The translations under genes and the position numbers were made by a program. The notes below the pieces were generated by a model, which saw only the letters and a list, made by a program, of their open reading frames with translations, did no database searches and was not told where the DNA came from. Positions 1 to 7,412 of a stretch of 14,693 bases of DNA are shown here, in pieces; the stretch's first letter is position 1, and each line of letters starts with the position of its first letter. The stretch spans positions 1 to 14,693 of the forward strand of contig JADINB010000006.1 in the NCBI GenBank assembly GCA_017694275.1, given 5' to 3'. This DNA comes from Candidatus Egerieousia excrementavium. Its GTDB lineage: Bacteria > Bacteroidota > Bacteroidia > Bacteroidales > UBA932.

Positions 1-443
1 TTGAGAATAAAATCATCTCCCCGACTGTAGCAGTGCCGTGTTATACATACGGGGGCCCCGAGCGTAACGCCTTTTAAGCCGCACTCCTCGCCAACCTCCC
101 TTAAGGCTGTAGTCTGTATCATTTCCCCCTCTTCCGCCTTGCCTTTAGGCAAATCCCATATTCCGTTTCTGAGAATCAGCAGGAATTCACCCTTCTCGTT
201 GTGTACCAGTCCGCCTGCCGCGGTTATCTCTTTGAAATTGCGGCGCAGTTCATTGAATGTCTGTTCCGGGTTGCATGTAACCACAGCAATGGTCTTTATT
301 ATGGAGTCTCCCCTGAAAATTTCCGGGAGTTCTTTTGGAAGGGAACTGCCGGCAGGGCAGACATATACTGCATCAGGCTGTTTTACCTCTTTGGAATCGC
401 TGCAGAGCACCAGCACCCTGCTGTTATAAAAAATTTTGTACAT
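1..443 (-). CDS. NUDIX hydrolase, partial (3' end beyond the window)
   Basis: Reading the minus strand from the ATG at 443 gives 147 codons with no stop before the window edge, so the C-terminus is missing. An N-terminal part of about 85 residues precedes the NUDIX fold. The NUDIX box is complete: GKAEEGEMIQTTALREVGEE followed by CGL matches GX5EX7REUXEEXGU, with the metal-binding REVGEE at about residues 118-123. It is preceded by NGIWDLPKG, typical of NUDIX proteins. The family hydrolyses nucleoside diphosphates linked to another moiety. The substrate cannot be told from this fragment. The gene is divergent from pyrE, and a TAACTTTG box lies 20 nt upstream of the start on this strand. The start MYKIFYNSRVLVL is the natural one because it opens the first beta strand. 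Confidence 0.85.
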   Translation of the reverse strand, partial: MYKIFYNSRVLVLCSDSKEVKQPDAVYVCPAGSSLPKELPEIFRGDSIIKTIAVVTCNPEQTFNELRRNFKEITAAGGLVHNEKGEFLLILRNGIWDLPKGKAEEGEMIQTTALREVGEECGLKGVTLGAPVCITRHCYSRGDDFIL

Positions 444-462
444 ATCGGTTTTATAGAGATGT

Positions 463-470
463 CAAAGTTA
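463..470 (-). promoter_or_regulatory. Candidate -7 box of the NUDIX gene promoter
   Basis: On the minus strand the bases read TAACTTTG, an exact match to the Bacteroidota -7 consensus TAnnTTTG. The box ends 19 nt before the NUDIX ATG at 443, leaving a short leader. I see no clear TTG-type -33 element 19-21 nt upstream, so this is a candidate only. Confidence 0.4.
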
Positions 471-488
471 GATATTTTTGTATTCAGC

Positions 489-519
489 TTGCACTCTTTA
501 TGAATAAAAATTAACTTTG
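489..519 (+). promoter_or_regulatory. Candidate pyrE promoter (-33 TTG, -7 TAACTTTG)
   Basis: TAACTTTG at 512-519 matches the Bacteroidota -7 consensus TAnnTTTG. A TTG at 489-491 lies 20 nt upstream, the usual spacing for the -33 element of the primary sigma factor in this phylum. Transcription would start near 526, giving a leader of about 40 nt before the pyrE ATG at 566. This probably drives the whole pyrE to rsmF-like cluster. Confidence 0.5.
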
Positions 520-565
520 TAGGTTGTGAAATTCAAATTGAGAGGAAGTAACACAAGATTGTTAT

Positions 566-1201
566 ATGGAATCAATAGAAAAAATCGTTGCAAGACAGCT
601 GTTGGATGTAAATGCTGTAAAATTAAGTGTCGACAAGCCCTTTACATGGGCTTCGGGGTGGAAGTCTCCCATTTATTGCGACAATAGGAAGATTCTCTCA
701 TACCCTGCGGCACGCAAGGTGGTATATGAGGCTTTTATAGATATAATCAAGGAGAAGTTCAAGGATGTTGACATCATAGCCGGAGTTGCAACCGGAGCCA
801 TAGCTTACGGTGTGCTTGTAGCCGAAGCCATGGGCAAGCCTTTCATATATGTAAGGCCCAAACCTAAAGACCACGGTACCGGAGCCCAGGTTGAGGGCGA
901 GTTGCCCAAGGGTGCTCGTGTCGTGATAGTTGAAGATCTGATTTCAACAGGCGGAAGCAGCCTCTCTGCAGCCGATGCTCTTCTTAAGAACGGAGCAATC
1001 GTGCTTGGCATGGTTGCGATATTTACCTATAATTTCATAAAGGCCAGAAGGGCATTCGAGTATGCAAATATCGAACTCTATACATTGAGCCATTATGAAG
1101 CTCTGCTTGATGAGGCGCTCGAACGCAACTATATAAAGGCAGAAGACCTGGAAGTCTTGAAACAGTGGCGTATAAATCCTGAGACCTGGGGAGTCAAGTA
1201 G
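566..1201 (+). CDS. pyrE: Orotate phosphoribosyltransferase
   Basis: Transfers the phosphoribosyl group of PRPP to orotate, giving orotidine 5'-monophosphate, the fifth step of de novo pyrimidine synthesis in the cytoplasm. The 211 residues are the normal length. The PRPP-binding motif VVIVEDLISTGGSS is at residues 119-132. The mobile catalytic loop is recognisable as RPKPKDHGTG (about 97-106), with the lysines and histidine expected for OPRTs. The N-terminal FTWASGWKSPIYCDNRK (26-42) is the orotate-side segment. A purine-rich AGAGGAAG lies about 18 nt upstream of the start, too far to be an ideal ribosome binding site. The stop at 1199-1201 is followed at once by the ATG of the SRPBCC gene, so the two are translationally close and very likely co-transcribed. 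Confidence 0.96.
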   Translation: MESIEKIVARQLLDVNAVKLSVDKPFTWASGWKSPIYCDNRKILSYPAARKVVYEAFIDIIKEKFKDVDIIAGVATGAIAYGVLVAEAMGKPFIYVRPKPKDHGTGAQVEGELPKGARVVIVEDLISTGGSSLSAADALLKNGAIVLGMVAIFTYNFIKARRAFEYANIELYTLSHYEALLDEALERNYIKAEDLEVLKQWRINPETWGVK

Positions 1202-1651
1202 ATGAAAGATACGCATGTTACGGGCAAGACGGTTGCAATAAGGCAACCGGCCCATCTTCTTTATGCCGCCTTTTCAGACCTGCGCAACTTTGTGGAACGT
1301 CTTCCAGAAGACAAAAAGCAGGGAATCAAGGCAACGCAAGATACAATAGAGGGGACGGTAAAGGGTATTTCCATGGGCGTGAAGATTGTGGAAAGGACTC
1401 CGTTCTCGCATATAAGGATTGCAGACTTTTCTGAAAGCGGTGCGCCGCCCATCTTCCCCTTTGAGCTAAACCTTTATTTTGCCGTCAGGGATGAGCAGAC
1501 TACAGACTTTCATATGGAACTCAATGCAGAACTCAGCTTCATGTTCAAAGTCATGATTGGCGGAAAACTGCAGGAAGGAATAGACAAAATTACTGAACAG
1601 CTTGCAATGGCAGCCGAAGGAAAGATGCCGGTTTCAGATTTTTCACTTTAA
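1202..1651 (+). CDS. SRPBCC (START/polyketide cyclase-like) domain protein
   Basis: A 149-residue protein of the SRPBCC fold, which forms a deep hydrophobic pocket for lipids or other non-polar ligands. Visible features are an N-terminal strand followed by the helical segment PAHLLYAAFSDLRNFVERLP, alternating strands in the middle (GTVKGISMGVKIVERTP, FPFELNLYFAV), and a long C-terminal amphipathic helix (about 118-138), the order expected for the fold. The ligand is unknown and no catalytic residues can be assigned. It starts immediately after the pyrE stop (TAG then ATG, no gap), so it is expected to be coexpressed with pyrE. That does not show a pyrimidine-related role. Function is unassigned; the fold is assigned with good but not complete confidence. 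Confidence 0.8.
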   Translation: MKDTHVTGKTVAIRQPAHLLYAAFSDLRNFVERLPEDKKQGIKATQDTIEGTVKGISMGVKIVERTPFSHIRIADFSESGAPPIFPFELNLYFAVRDEQTTDFHMELNAELSFMFKVMIGGKLQEGIDKITEQLAMAAEGKMPVSDFSL

Positions 1652-1664
1652 AAGCCGTGTGCAA

Positions 1665-3314
1665 ATGAAAAAGTTTTTTTTGTTGCTGGCCATGTTTGCC
1701 GGCTCTGTCTTTTCGCTTGGGGCAGACTGTACGCAAGGTTTTCTTCCAATTATTCCCCAGCCTCTTTCTGTTGAACTTAATGATGGAGGGTATCGTACGG
1801 GAGAAGACGGCATAATCTATTATTACACCGAAAATCCTGTGGCAAGCGGCAAGAGTGTCTCTTTCTTGAAAAAGTACCTTTCTGAATACTATGATATTGA
1901 ACTGAAAGAGACCGGGAAGAAAAACAAGGCAGACTTGCGTTTCTGTCTGGCCTCTGACAGTTCAAGGAAAGAGGGGGCATATACTCTCTCCATAACCGAA
2001 GAAGGGGTGGAACTTTCAGGATATAACGAGCCAGGGCTTTTTTATGCCACCCAGTCACTGATCCAGCTGTTGCCTTGCGACGGTACGGCAGGCAGGGAAG
2101 AGGCCATCCTGCTTCCATGCGCAGAAATTTATGATGAGCCCCGTTTTTCATACAGGGGAATGCACCTTGATGTGGTAAGGCATATATTTCCTGTGGAATT
2201 CGTAAAGAAATACATAGATTATCTTGCGCTTCACAAGATGAATTACTTTCACTGGCATCTGACCGACGACCAGGGGTGGAGGATGGAAAGCCGGTCGCAT
2301 CCACGACTCAATGAATATGGCTCATACAGGGAGGCTACGATAATCGGCATATTCCCCGGTACAGGCGTAGACTCCACAAGATATGGCGGTTATTATACGG
2401 TAGAGCAACTTGAGGAGATTGTGGACTATGCTGCAGACCGCTACATAACCATAGTCCCTGAAATAGACATTCCGGCCCATTCAATGGCTATTCTCTCTGC
2501 ATATCCCCAGTTTGGAACAGAACCCGGCAGAAAGGTGAAGCCGGCCATAACGTGGGGTATTTTCAACAGGCAGAACAACGTGCTGGCTCCCAGTGAAGAA
2601 CTTTTCAGTTTTCTGGAAGATGTATTCAACGAACTTATGGATGTTTTCCCCGGCAAGTACATTCATATAGGTTGCGACGAATGTGCTCCGCGCTGGTGGC
2701 AGGAGAGTGAAAAGGTGCAGGATTTTATAAGGGAGCACAATCTGGGCGACGAAAGGGGGTTGCACGGCTATTTTGCATGGCGCGTTGGTGAAATTGTAAA
2801 GAAAAGGGGGAGAATACCGGTAGGCTGGGATGACATAACCAAAGACAAAGTGCCTGAAGGTACAACGGTGATGTGCTGGAGAGGGGCAGACAACGGATAT
2901 AAGGCTGCAGCGGAGGGTCATCAGGTGATTATGACACCTTCACGCATAAGTTATCTGAACAGGATGCAGCGTCCCGGCGAAGATTCGCTTTGCCACCGTT
3001 CCTTGACTACACTTGAGGACGTATACAAGTTTGACCCTGTACCGGATTCCATACCGGCCGGGATTGCGGAGAATATTGTAGGAGGGCAAGGGTGCATGTG
3101 GACAGAATATTTTGCCTATCCTTCGAGTGTGGAGTATGCGGTATTTCCAAGAATGTCTGCAATAGCGGAACTCTACTGGACTGCTGCAGATAAAAAGAAC
3201 TGGCCTCTGTTTCTTATGAAGATGCCTTGCCAATTCAGAAGGTACGACCTTTGGGGAGCGAGCAGTTGCAAATACGTCTTTGAGAGCGAACTCATACCGT
3301 TTAATGAAGAATAA
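1665..3314 (+). CDS. Secreted GH20 beta-N-acetylhexosaminidase
   Basis: Exo-acting glycosidase removing terminal GlcNAc or GalNAc from glycans by substrate-assisted catalysis. An in-frame ATG exists at 1602, but the start at 1665 gives a proper signal peptide (MKKFFLLLAMFAGSVFSLGA) and 549 residues. There is no lipobox before Cys22, so SPase I cleavage is likely and the protein is periplasmic or secreted. An N-terminal GH20b-type domain covers about 26-155. The (beta/alpha)8 catalytic domain follows: substrate Arg164 in YRGMHLDV, FHWHLTDDQGWR (195-206), and the catalytic Asp338-Glu339 pair in HIGCDEC. Aromatic residues Trp388, Trp405 and Trp479 with Glu481 line the pocket. The conserved Tyr-x-Asp site reads YLNRM (430-434), with Asn432-Arg433, a feature shared with human HexA alpha. 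There is no extra C-terminal domain. It starts 13 nt after the SRPBCC gene and overlaps the next gene by 11 nt. No SusC/SusD or other glycan-use genes are adjacent. Confidence 0.93.
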   Translation: MKKFFLLLAMFAGSVFSLGADCTQGFLPIIPQPLSVELNDGGYRTGEDGIIYYYTENPVASGKSVSFLKKYLSEYYDIELKETGKKNKADLRFCLASDSSRKEGAYTLSITEEGVELSGYNEPGLFYATQSLIQLLPCDGTAGREEAILLPCAEIYDEPRFSYRGMHLDVVRHIFPVEFVKKYIDYLALHKMNYFHWHLTDDQGWRMESRSHPRLNEYGSYREATIIGIFPGTGVDSTRYGGYYTVEQLEEIVDYAADRYITIVPEIDIPAHSMAILSAYPQFGTEPGRKVKPAITWGIFNRQNNVLAPSEELFSFLEDVFNELMDVFPGKYIHIGCDECAPRWWQESEKVQDFIREHNLGDERGLHGYFAWRVGEIVKKRGRIPVGWDDITKDKVPEGTTVMCWRGADNGYKAAAEGHQVIMTPSRISYLNRMQRPGEDSLCHRSLTTLEDVYKFDPVPDSIPAGIAENIVGGQGCMWTEYFAYPSSVEYAVFPRMSAIAELYWTAADKKNWPLFLMKMPCQFRRYDLWGASSCKYVFESELIPFNEE

Positions 3315-4755
3315 CCTGCCCGAAAACTTTCTCTCCTTTTCATTAGGATGGCTTCCTGCCAGTGCCCTGGAACGTTATGTGGCGGCTATGGAGAAGATGC
3401 CTTCTCCTGTCTCTGTAAGATACAATCCTGCAAAGGCTGCATGCAAAGGTATGGAAGAGCCGGACTTTATCATTAAGGGGCCTGTAAAATGGGCCAGTTA
3501 CGGTTTTTATCTGGAAGAAAGGCCGCTTTTTGTTTCAGACCCTCTTTTCCATGGCGGGCTGTATTATGTCCAGGACGCCTCTTCCATGTTTCTGGAAGAA
3601 GCCTTTGGTGCAATAGAGAAAAAACTTGGTACAGGCTCATTGGGTGAGATGAAAATAAGGGTTCTGGATTTGTGCGCCTCTCCCGGAGGAAAATCTACGC
3701 AACTGCTCTCTCTGCTCGGCAGAGAATCAATGCTTGTTGCAAATGAAGCCATAGGAGGCCGGACATCTGCACTGGCCGAAAATATTGCCCGCTGGGGGGC
3801 AGACAATGTCGTCGTCACAAACAATGATGCGGCAGACTTCAAACGTCTGGGCCCCTTTTTTGACATAATCCTGGTAGATGCCCCCTGTTCCGGGGAGGGG
3901 ATGTTCCGGAAAAGCACGGAGGCTGTATCCGGCTGGAGCGTTGAAAACGTGAAGCTCTGTGCAGAGCGGCAAAAACGTATATTGGGCGATATCTGGGGCG
4001 CGCTTGCGCCTGGCGGTTTCCTTATATACTCTACATGCACATACAACGAGTTGGAAAATGATGCAAACCTTGAATGGCTGCTCTCCCTTGGAGCAGAGCC
4101 GGTCGGACCGGCCGATCCGGAGCGGCTTTACCGTATGGGAGTGCTACCGACTCCCGGTGGCGGCCTGCAGTTCCTTCCCGGGCTGGTAGAGGGCGAGGGA
4201 CAGTATTTTGCAGTGGTGCGGAAAACCGAGGATCGGGCATCATCTCCTTCGGAAGCCCAGGTCAGGCGTAGCAGAAGGAGAATGTCTGATAGCAGAGCCA
4301 TAGGCGCCTCATGCAAGGCATACAGTGAGGATTTTCCAGAGTATGAACTGATACTTCACGATACCTTTTTAAAAGGCTATAGAAAAAGCATGGCTTCAGA
4401 GATGCTTCTGGTGGCATCGCAGCTTAAGACAGTAACATCAGGGCTGCTTGTTGCACAGATAAAGGGAAAGGATTTTATTCCACATGCAGATTTGGCCCTA
4501 AGTGCCTTTATGGCAGACAAACTGCACGGAGAAAATTCCGGTTTGCCAGACAAGTACTTCAAAACTGTTGACATAGATAGAAAAACTGCTCTCAAATTCC
4601 TTTCACGGGAACCCTTCATGCTGGAAAACGCACCATCGGGCCATCTGATGCTGCTGTATAAGGGCTGCGCCATAGGTTTTGTAAAAAATCTGGGCAGCAG
4701 GGTGAACAACCTCCATCCTGTTGCAAGGAGAATAAGAAATACAGCTTTGGTATGA
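3304..4755 (+). CDS. RsmF/YebU-like rRNA cytosine-C5 methyltransferase
   Basis: S-adenosylmethionine-dependent RNA m5C methyltransferase of the NOL1/NOP2/Sun family. The two-part architecture (catalytic domain plus C-terminal PUA-like part) resembles E. coli RsmF, which modifies C1407 of 16S rRNA. The same target is likely here but not proven. SAM motif I is VLDLCASPGGKST (120-132), motif II NEAIGGR (147-153), and motif IV DAPCSGEGMF (192-201) with Cys195. Motif VI, IYSTCTYNELEND, holds the catalytic nucleophile Cys245. The C-terminus has the PUA-like signature GCAIGFVKNLGSRVNNLHP. The start at 3304 (MKNNLPENF) fits the family better than the in-frame ATG at 3280, and it overlaps the GH20 stop by 11 nt, suggesting translational coupling. 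Length is 483 residues. Confidence 0.9.
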   Translation: MKNNLPENFLSFSLGWLPASALERYVAAMEKMPSPVSVRYNPAKAACKGMEEPDFIIKGPVKWASYGFYLEERPLFVSDPLFHGGLYYVQDASSMFLEEAFGAIEKKLGTGSLGEMKIRVLDLCASPGGKSTQLLSLLGRESMLVANEAIGGRTSALAENIARWGADNVVVTNNDAADFKRLGPFFDIILVDAPCSGEGMFRKSTEAVSGWSVENVKLCAERQKRILGDIWGALAPGGFLIYSTCTYNELENDANLEWLLSLGAEPVGPADPERLYRMGVLPTPGGGLQFLPGLVEGEGQYFAVVRKTEDRASSPSEAQVRRSRRRMSDSRAIGASCKAYSEDFPEYELILHDTFLKGYRKSMASEMLLVASQLKTVTSGLLVAQIKGKDFIPHADLALSAFMADKLHGENSGLPDKYFKTVDIDRKTALKFLSREPFMLENAPSGHLMLLYKGCAIGFVKNLGSRVNNLHPVARRIRNTALV

Positions 4756-4795
4756 TGGAATGCAGCCTTGCATTTTGCTAATTCTTACACACCTT

Positions 4796-4841
4796 AAAGG
4801 GGCTGTTCAAAACATTCATTTTGATACAGCCCCTTTCTTTT
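4796..4841 (+). terminator. Rho-independent terminator after the pyrE cluster, possibly bidirectional
   Basis: AAAGGGGCTGT (4796-4806) pairs with ACAGCCCCTTT (4826-4836). The stem continues as TCAAAA/TTTTGA after a one-base bulge (T4825) and closes on the loop CATTCA. On the plus strand it is followed by TTTCTTTT, a usable U-tract. It lies between the convergent rsmF-like and nqrF genes. The minus-strand side has only the TTT of the stem, so it probably also stops the nqr transcript, but less efficiently. Confidence 0.85.
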
Positions 4842-4856
4842 ATGCAGAGTCTCCAA

Positions 4857-6146
4857 TTAACCTCCAAAATTGTCGAAGAGAATGTTCTCTGGTGCAACTC
4901 CAAGATTGTCGAGCAAATCCAGAACGGATTTGGTCATCATAGGAGGACCGCACATCAGATACAATGCATCTTCCGGAGCCTCATGATTTTTCAGATAGGT
5001 CTCGTACATTACGTTGTGAACGAAGCCGGGAACATAGGGAACCCCCGCAGCATCTGCCTCAGGATCAGGCCTGTCAAGTGCAAGATGGAACTTGAAGTTG
5101 GGGAACTCTTTCTCAAGTGCATGATAGTCTTCCAGATAGAAGGCTTCCTTGAGGCTGCGTGCACCATAGAAGAAGTTGACCTTTCTTGCAGTCTTTTCGG
5201 TCTTGAACAGATGCATGATATGAGATCTCATCGGAGCCATGCCGGCGCCGCCTCCAACGAATATGAACTCCTGGTCTGCAGGCGCGTTGTCGGGAATGAA
5301 GAATTCTCCGTAAGGGCCCGAAATCATGACCTTGTCGCCCGGTTTGAGCGAGAAGATGTATGATGAACAGATGCCGGGATTTACATTCATGAATCCGCCT
5401 TTTGCCCTGTCAAAGGGAGGGGTGGCAATACGTACGTTCAGTTTTATGATATTGCCTTCGGCCGGATAGGTAGCCATCGAGTAGGCTCTCAGGGTAGGGG
5501 TGGTGTTTACCATCTTGAGGTTGAACATGCCCATCTTCTCCCAGTCTGCCCTGTACTGCTCGTCTACGTCTATGTCTTTGTAGTCTACGGTCATTGCAGG
5601 TACGTCTACCTGGATATAACCGCCTGAACGGTAGTTGAGCGTCTCTCCGTCGGGAATCTTCACGCAGAATTCCTTTATGAAAGTGGCCACATTCCTGTTG
5701 GAAATGACTTCGCACTCCCACTTCTTGACGCTAAGTGCAGATTCAGGGATTATTATGTCGAGGTTATCCTTTACCTTGACCTGACAGCCCAGTCTCCAAT
5801 GATTGAGAATCTGTTTTCTGTTAAAGAAGCCCACTTCAGTGGGGAGAATCGTACCGCCACCTGAGATAACCTGGCATTTGCACTGTCCGCAACTGCCTTT
5901 TCCGCCACAGGCCGATGGTAAGAATATCTTTTCGTTTGCCAATGTTGCCAGCAACGAGGAACCCGGAGTGACCTCAAGGTTTTTCGTTCCATTGTTTATA
6001 TTGATCTTGACCGTTCCGCTCGGTGTCAGTTTTGTCTTGATAAAGAGCAGGAGCGCCACCAGAATCAACATGAGAACCAGAATGGCAACTGCTGAAATTA
6101 TAATCAGTTCTGTTATATTACTGCCCATAGTAAGTTGTTCCTCCAT
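4857..6146 (-). CDS. nqrF: Na+-translocating NADH:quinone reductase subunit F
   Basis: NADH-oxidising subunit and electron entry point of Na+-NQR at the cytoplasmic face. Domains in order are an N-terminal transmembrane helix (about 13-36), a plant-type 2Fe-2S ferredoxin domain, and a ferredoxin-reductase-like FAD/NADH module. The cluster ligands are Cys80, Cys86, Cys89 and Cys121. Their spacing (6, 3, 32) is identical to that known for Vibrio cholerae NqrF. FAD binding is shown by RAYSMA (220-225), and NADH binding by VGGGAGMAPMRSH (297-309) and CGPPMM (399-404). It ends in the family-typical FDNFGG. The start at 6146 directly follows the nqrE stop (TAA then ATG). A second ATG at 6128 is preceded by GGAGG 11 nt upstream and would give 423 residues, also plausible. 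It is the last gene of the operon. Confidence 0.97.
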   Translation of the reverse strand: MEEQLTMGSNITELIIISAVAILVLMLILVALLLFIKTKLTPSGTVKININNGTKNLEVTPGSSLLATLANEKIFLPSACGGKGSCGQCKCQVISGGGTILPTEVGFFNRKQILNHWRLGCQVKVKDNLDIIIPESALSVKKWECEVISNRNVATFIKEFCVKIPDGETLNYRSGGYIQVDVPAMTVDYKDIDVDEQYRADWEKMGMFNLKMVNTTPTLRAYSMATYPAEGNIIKLNVRIATPPFDRAKGGFMNVNPGICSSYIFSLKPGDKVMISGPYGEFFIPDNAPADQEFIFVGGGAGMAPMRSHIMHLFKTEKTARKVNFFYGARSLKEAFYLEDYHALEKEFPNFKFHLALDRPDPEADAAGVPYVPGFVHNVMYETYLKNHEAPEDALYLMCGPPMMTKSVLDLLDNLGVAPENILFDNFGG

Positions 6147-6764
6147 TTATAGTTGAATACCCATGAAACTCATGAATGCCATACCCATGAGACCTGTGAT
6201 TATAAAGGTGATACCTAATCCTTTCAAGGGTTTAGGCACATTCGAGTATGCCAGTTTCTCCCTTATGGCCGCCATGGTGACTATAGCCAGGAACCAACCC
6301 ACACCGGAACCGATACCGTATACGGTAGCTTCTCCAAGAGTCTCGTAACCCCTCTCCTGCATGAAGAGCGAACCGGCGAACACGGCGCAGTTTACAGCGA
6401 TAAGAGGCAGGAATATACCGAGCGACGAATAGAGAGACGGAGAGAACTTCTCCACGAACATCTCCACTATCTGCACCATTGATGCAATGACGGCAATGAA
6501 GACAATCATGCTCAAGAAGCTGAGGTCTATGTCTGCAAAACCCTCTCCAAGCCATGTGAGTGCACCAGGTGTCAATACATATTTGTTCAGCAGGTAGTTT
6601 ACAGGAAGTGTAATACCCAGTACGAATATTACCGCAAATCCAAGACCCGCCGATGTCTTCACGTTTTTGGATACCGCCAGGAATGAACACATTCCCAAAA
6701 AGAAGGCGAATACCATATTGTCCACAAAAATGGACTTGACAAATAGACTTATTAAATCTTGCAT
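6147..6764 (-). CDS. nqrE: Na+-translocating NADH:quinone reductase subunit E
   Basis: Integral membrane subunit that, with NqrD, forms the inverted-topology pair holding an intramembrane iron centre between NqrF and NqrC. The 205 residues form six predicted hydrophobic helices. Cys26 (LGMCSFLAV) and Cys126 (VNCAVF) are the two conserved cysteines that, with those of NqrD, ligate the iron site. [12 protein letters not shown] and [11 protein letters not shown] are strongly conserved family segments. It is homologous to RnfA, but the presence of NqrF, NqrA and the rest of the operon identifies it as NqrE. It starts 15 nt after the nqrD stop, and its own stop abuts the nqrF ATG. Confidence 0.96.
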   Translation of the reverse strand: MQDLISLFVKSIFVDNMVFAFFLGMCSFLAVSKNVKTSAGLGFAVIFVLGITLPVNYLLNKYVLTPGALTWLGEGFADIDLSFLSMIVFIAVIASMVQIVEMFVEKFSPSLYSSLGIFLPLIAVNCAVFAGSLFMQERGYETLGEATVYGIGSGVGWFLAIVTMAAIREKLAYSNVPKPLKGLGITFIITGLMGMAFMSFMGIQL

Positions 6765-6779
6765 AACGGATATGTGTTA

Positions 6780-7412
6780 TTATTTTTCCTGTAAATTCTT
6801 CTGAATGCTTCTCTGTATCCAGACAACTATTCCCACAAGTATGAGAGCCATGGGCGCCATGCTGAACAATCCGTTGTTCTCATAGAACCCGCCGTTGCTT
6901 GCATACCAGCTGAGCGGTATGATCTGGTGTCCGAACAGAGTCCCGAAACCGAACAGTTCCCTGACGAATGCTATGGCTATAAGGATAATGCCGTATCCCA
7001 TACCGTTGGCAATACCGTCTATGAATGAAGGAATGGGCTTGTTGCCAAGTGCAAAAGCCTCGATTCTACCCATAAGAATACAGTTTGTAATTATAAGGCC
7101 CACATAAACGGAAAGCTGTTTGCTTATCTCATATACATAGGCTTTCAATATCTGGTCTACCAGAATTACGAACAACGCTACAACCACAAGTTGTATGATG
7201 ATTCTTATTCTGTTTGGAATCGTATTTCTGATTAAAGAAACAAGGAAACTTGAGCAACCGGTCACTATTGTAACAGAGAGTGCCATAATGCAGGCCGGCT
7301 GCATTTTCGCTGTTACGGCTAAGGCCGAACAGATACCCAGAACCAATACCGTTACAGGATTGGCAGTAAAAATAGGTGTAGTAAAAATTTTCTTATCCAT
7401 TGCCGTAACCAT
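6780..7412 (-). CDS. nqrD: Na+-translocating NADH:quinone reductase subunit D
   Basis: Integral membrane partner of NqrE in the Na+-NQR complex, 210 residues and six hydrophobic segments. Cys28 (VLGICSALAV) and Cys111 (IITNCILMGR) match the paired iron-ligand cysteines of V. cholerae NqrD (29 and 112), with the same spacing of 83. The segment EAFALGNKP and the GMGYGIILIAIAFVRELFGFG region are typical of the NqrD/RnfE family. The start at 7412 overlaps the nqrC stop by one base (TAATG), indicating translational coupling. A second Met at 7400 is possible, but the first start matches the V. cholerae cysteine numbering better. The N-terminus ITxNP-like segment (FTANPVTVLVLG) is conserved. Confidence 0.96.
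   Translation of the reverse strand: MVTAMDKKIFTTPIFTANPVTVLVLGICSALAVTAKMQPACIMALSVTIVTGCSSFLVSLIRNTIPNRIRIIIQLVVVALFVILVDQILKAYVYEISKQLSVYVGLIITNCILMGRIEAFALGNKPIPSFIDGIANGMGYGIILIAIAFVRELFGFGTLFGHQIIPLSWYASNGGFYENNGLFSMAPMALILVGIVVWIQRSIQKNLQEK

Noticed and set aside
1602..1664. Upstream start of the GH20 protein
   Set aside because: It lies inside the SRPBCC gene and would bury the signal peptide behind 21 residues; the ATG at 1665 is followed by a standard signal sequence.
1777..2304. 175-codon open frame on the minus strand opposite the GH20 gene
   Set aside because: Antisense to a conserved catalytic domain and of low-complexity, implausible composition; shadow frame.
4821..5363. 180-codon open frame on the plus strand opposite nqrF
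   Set aside because: It is antisense to a strongly conserved gene, has no recognisable domain, and begins inside the terminator hairpin; it is a shadow frame.
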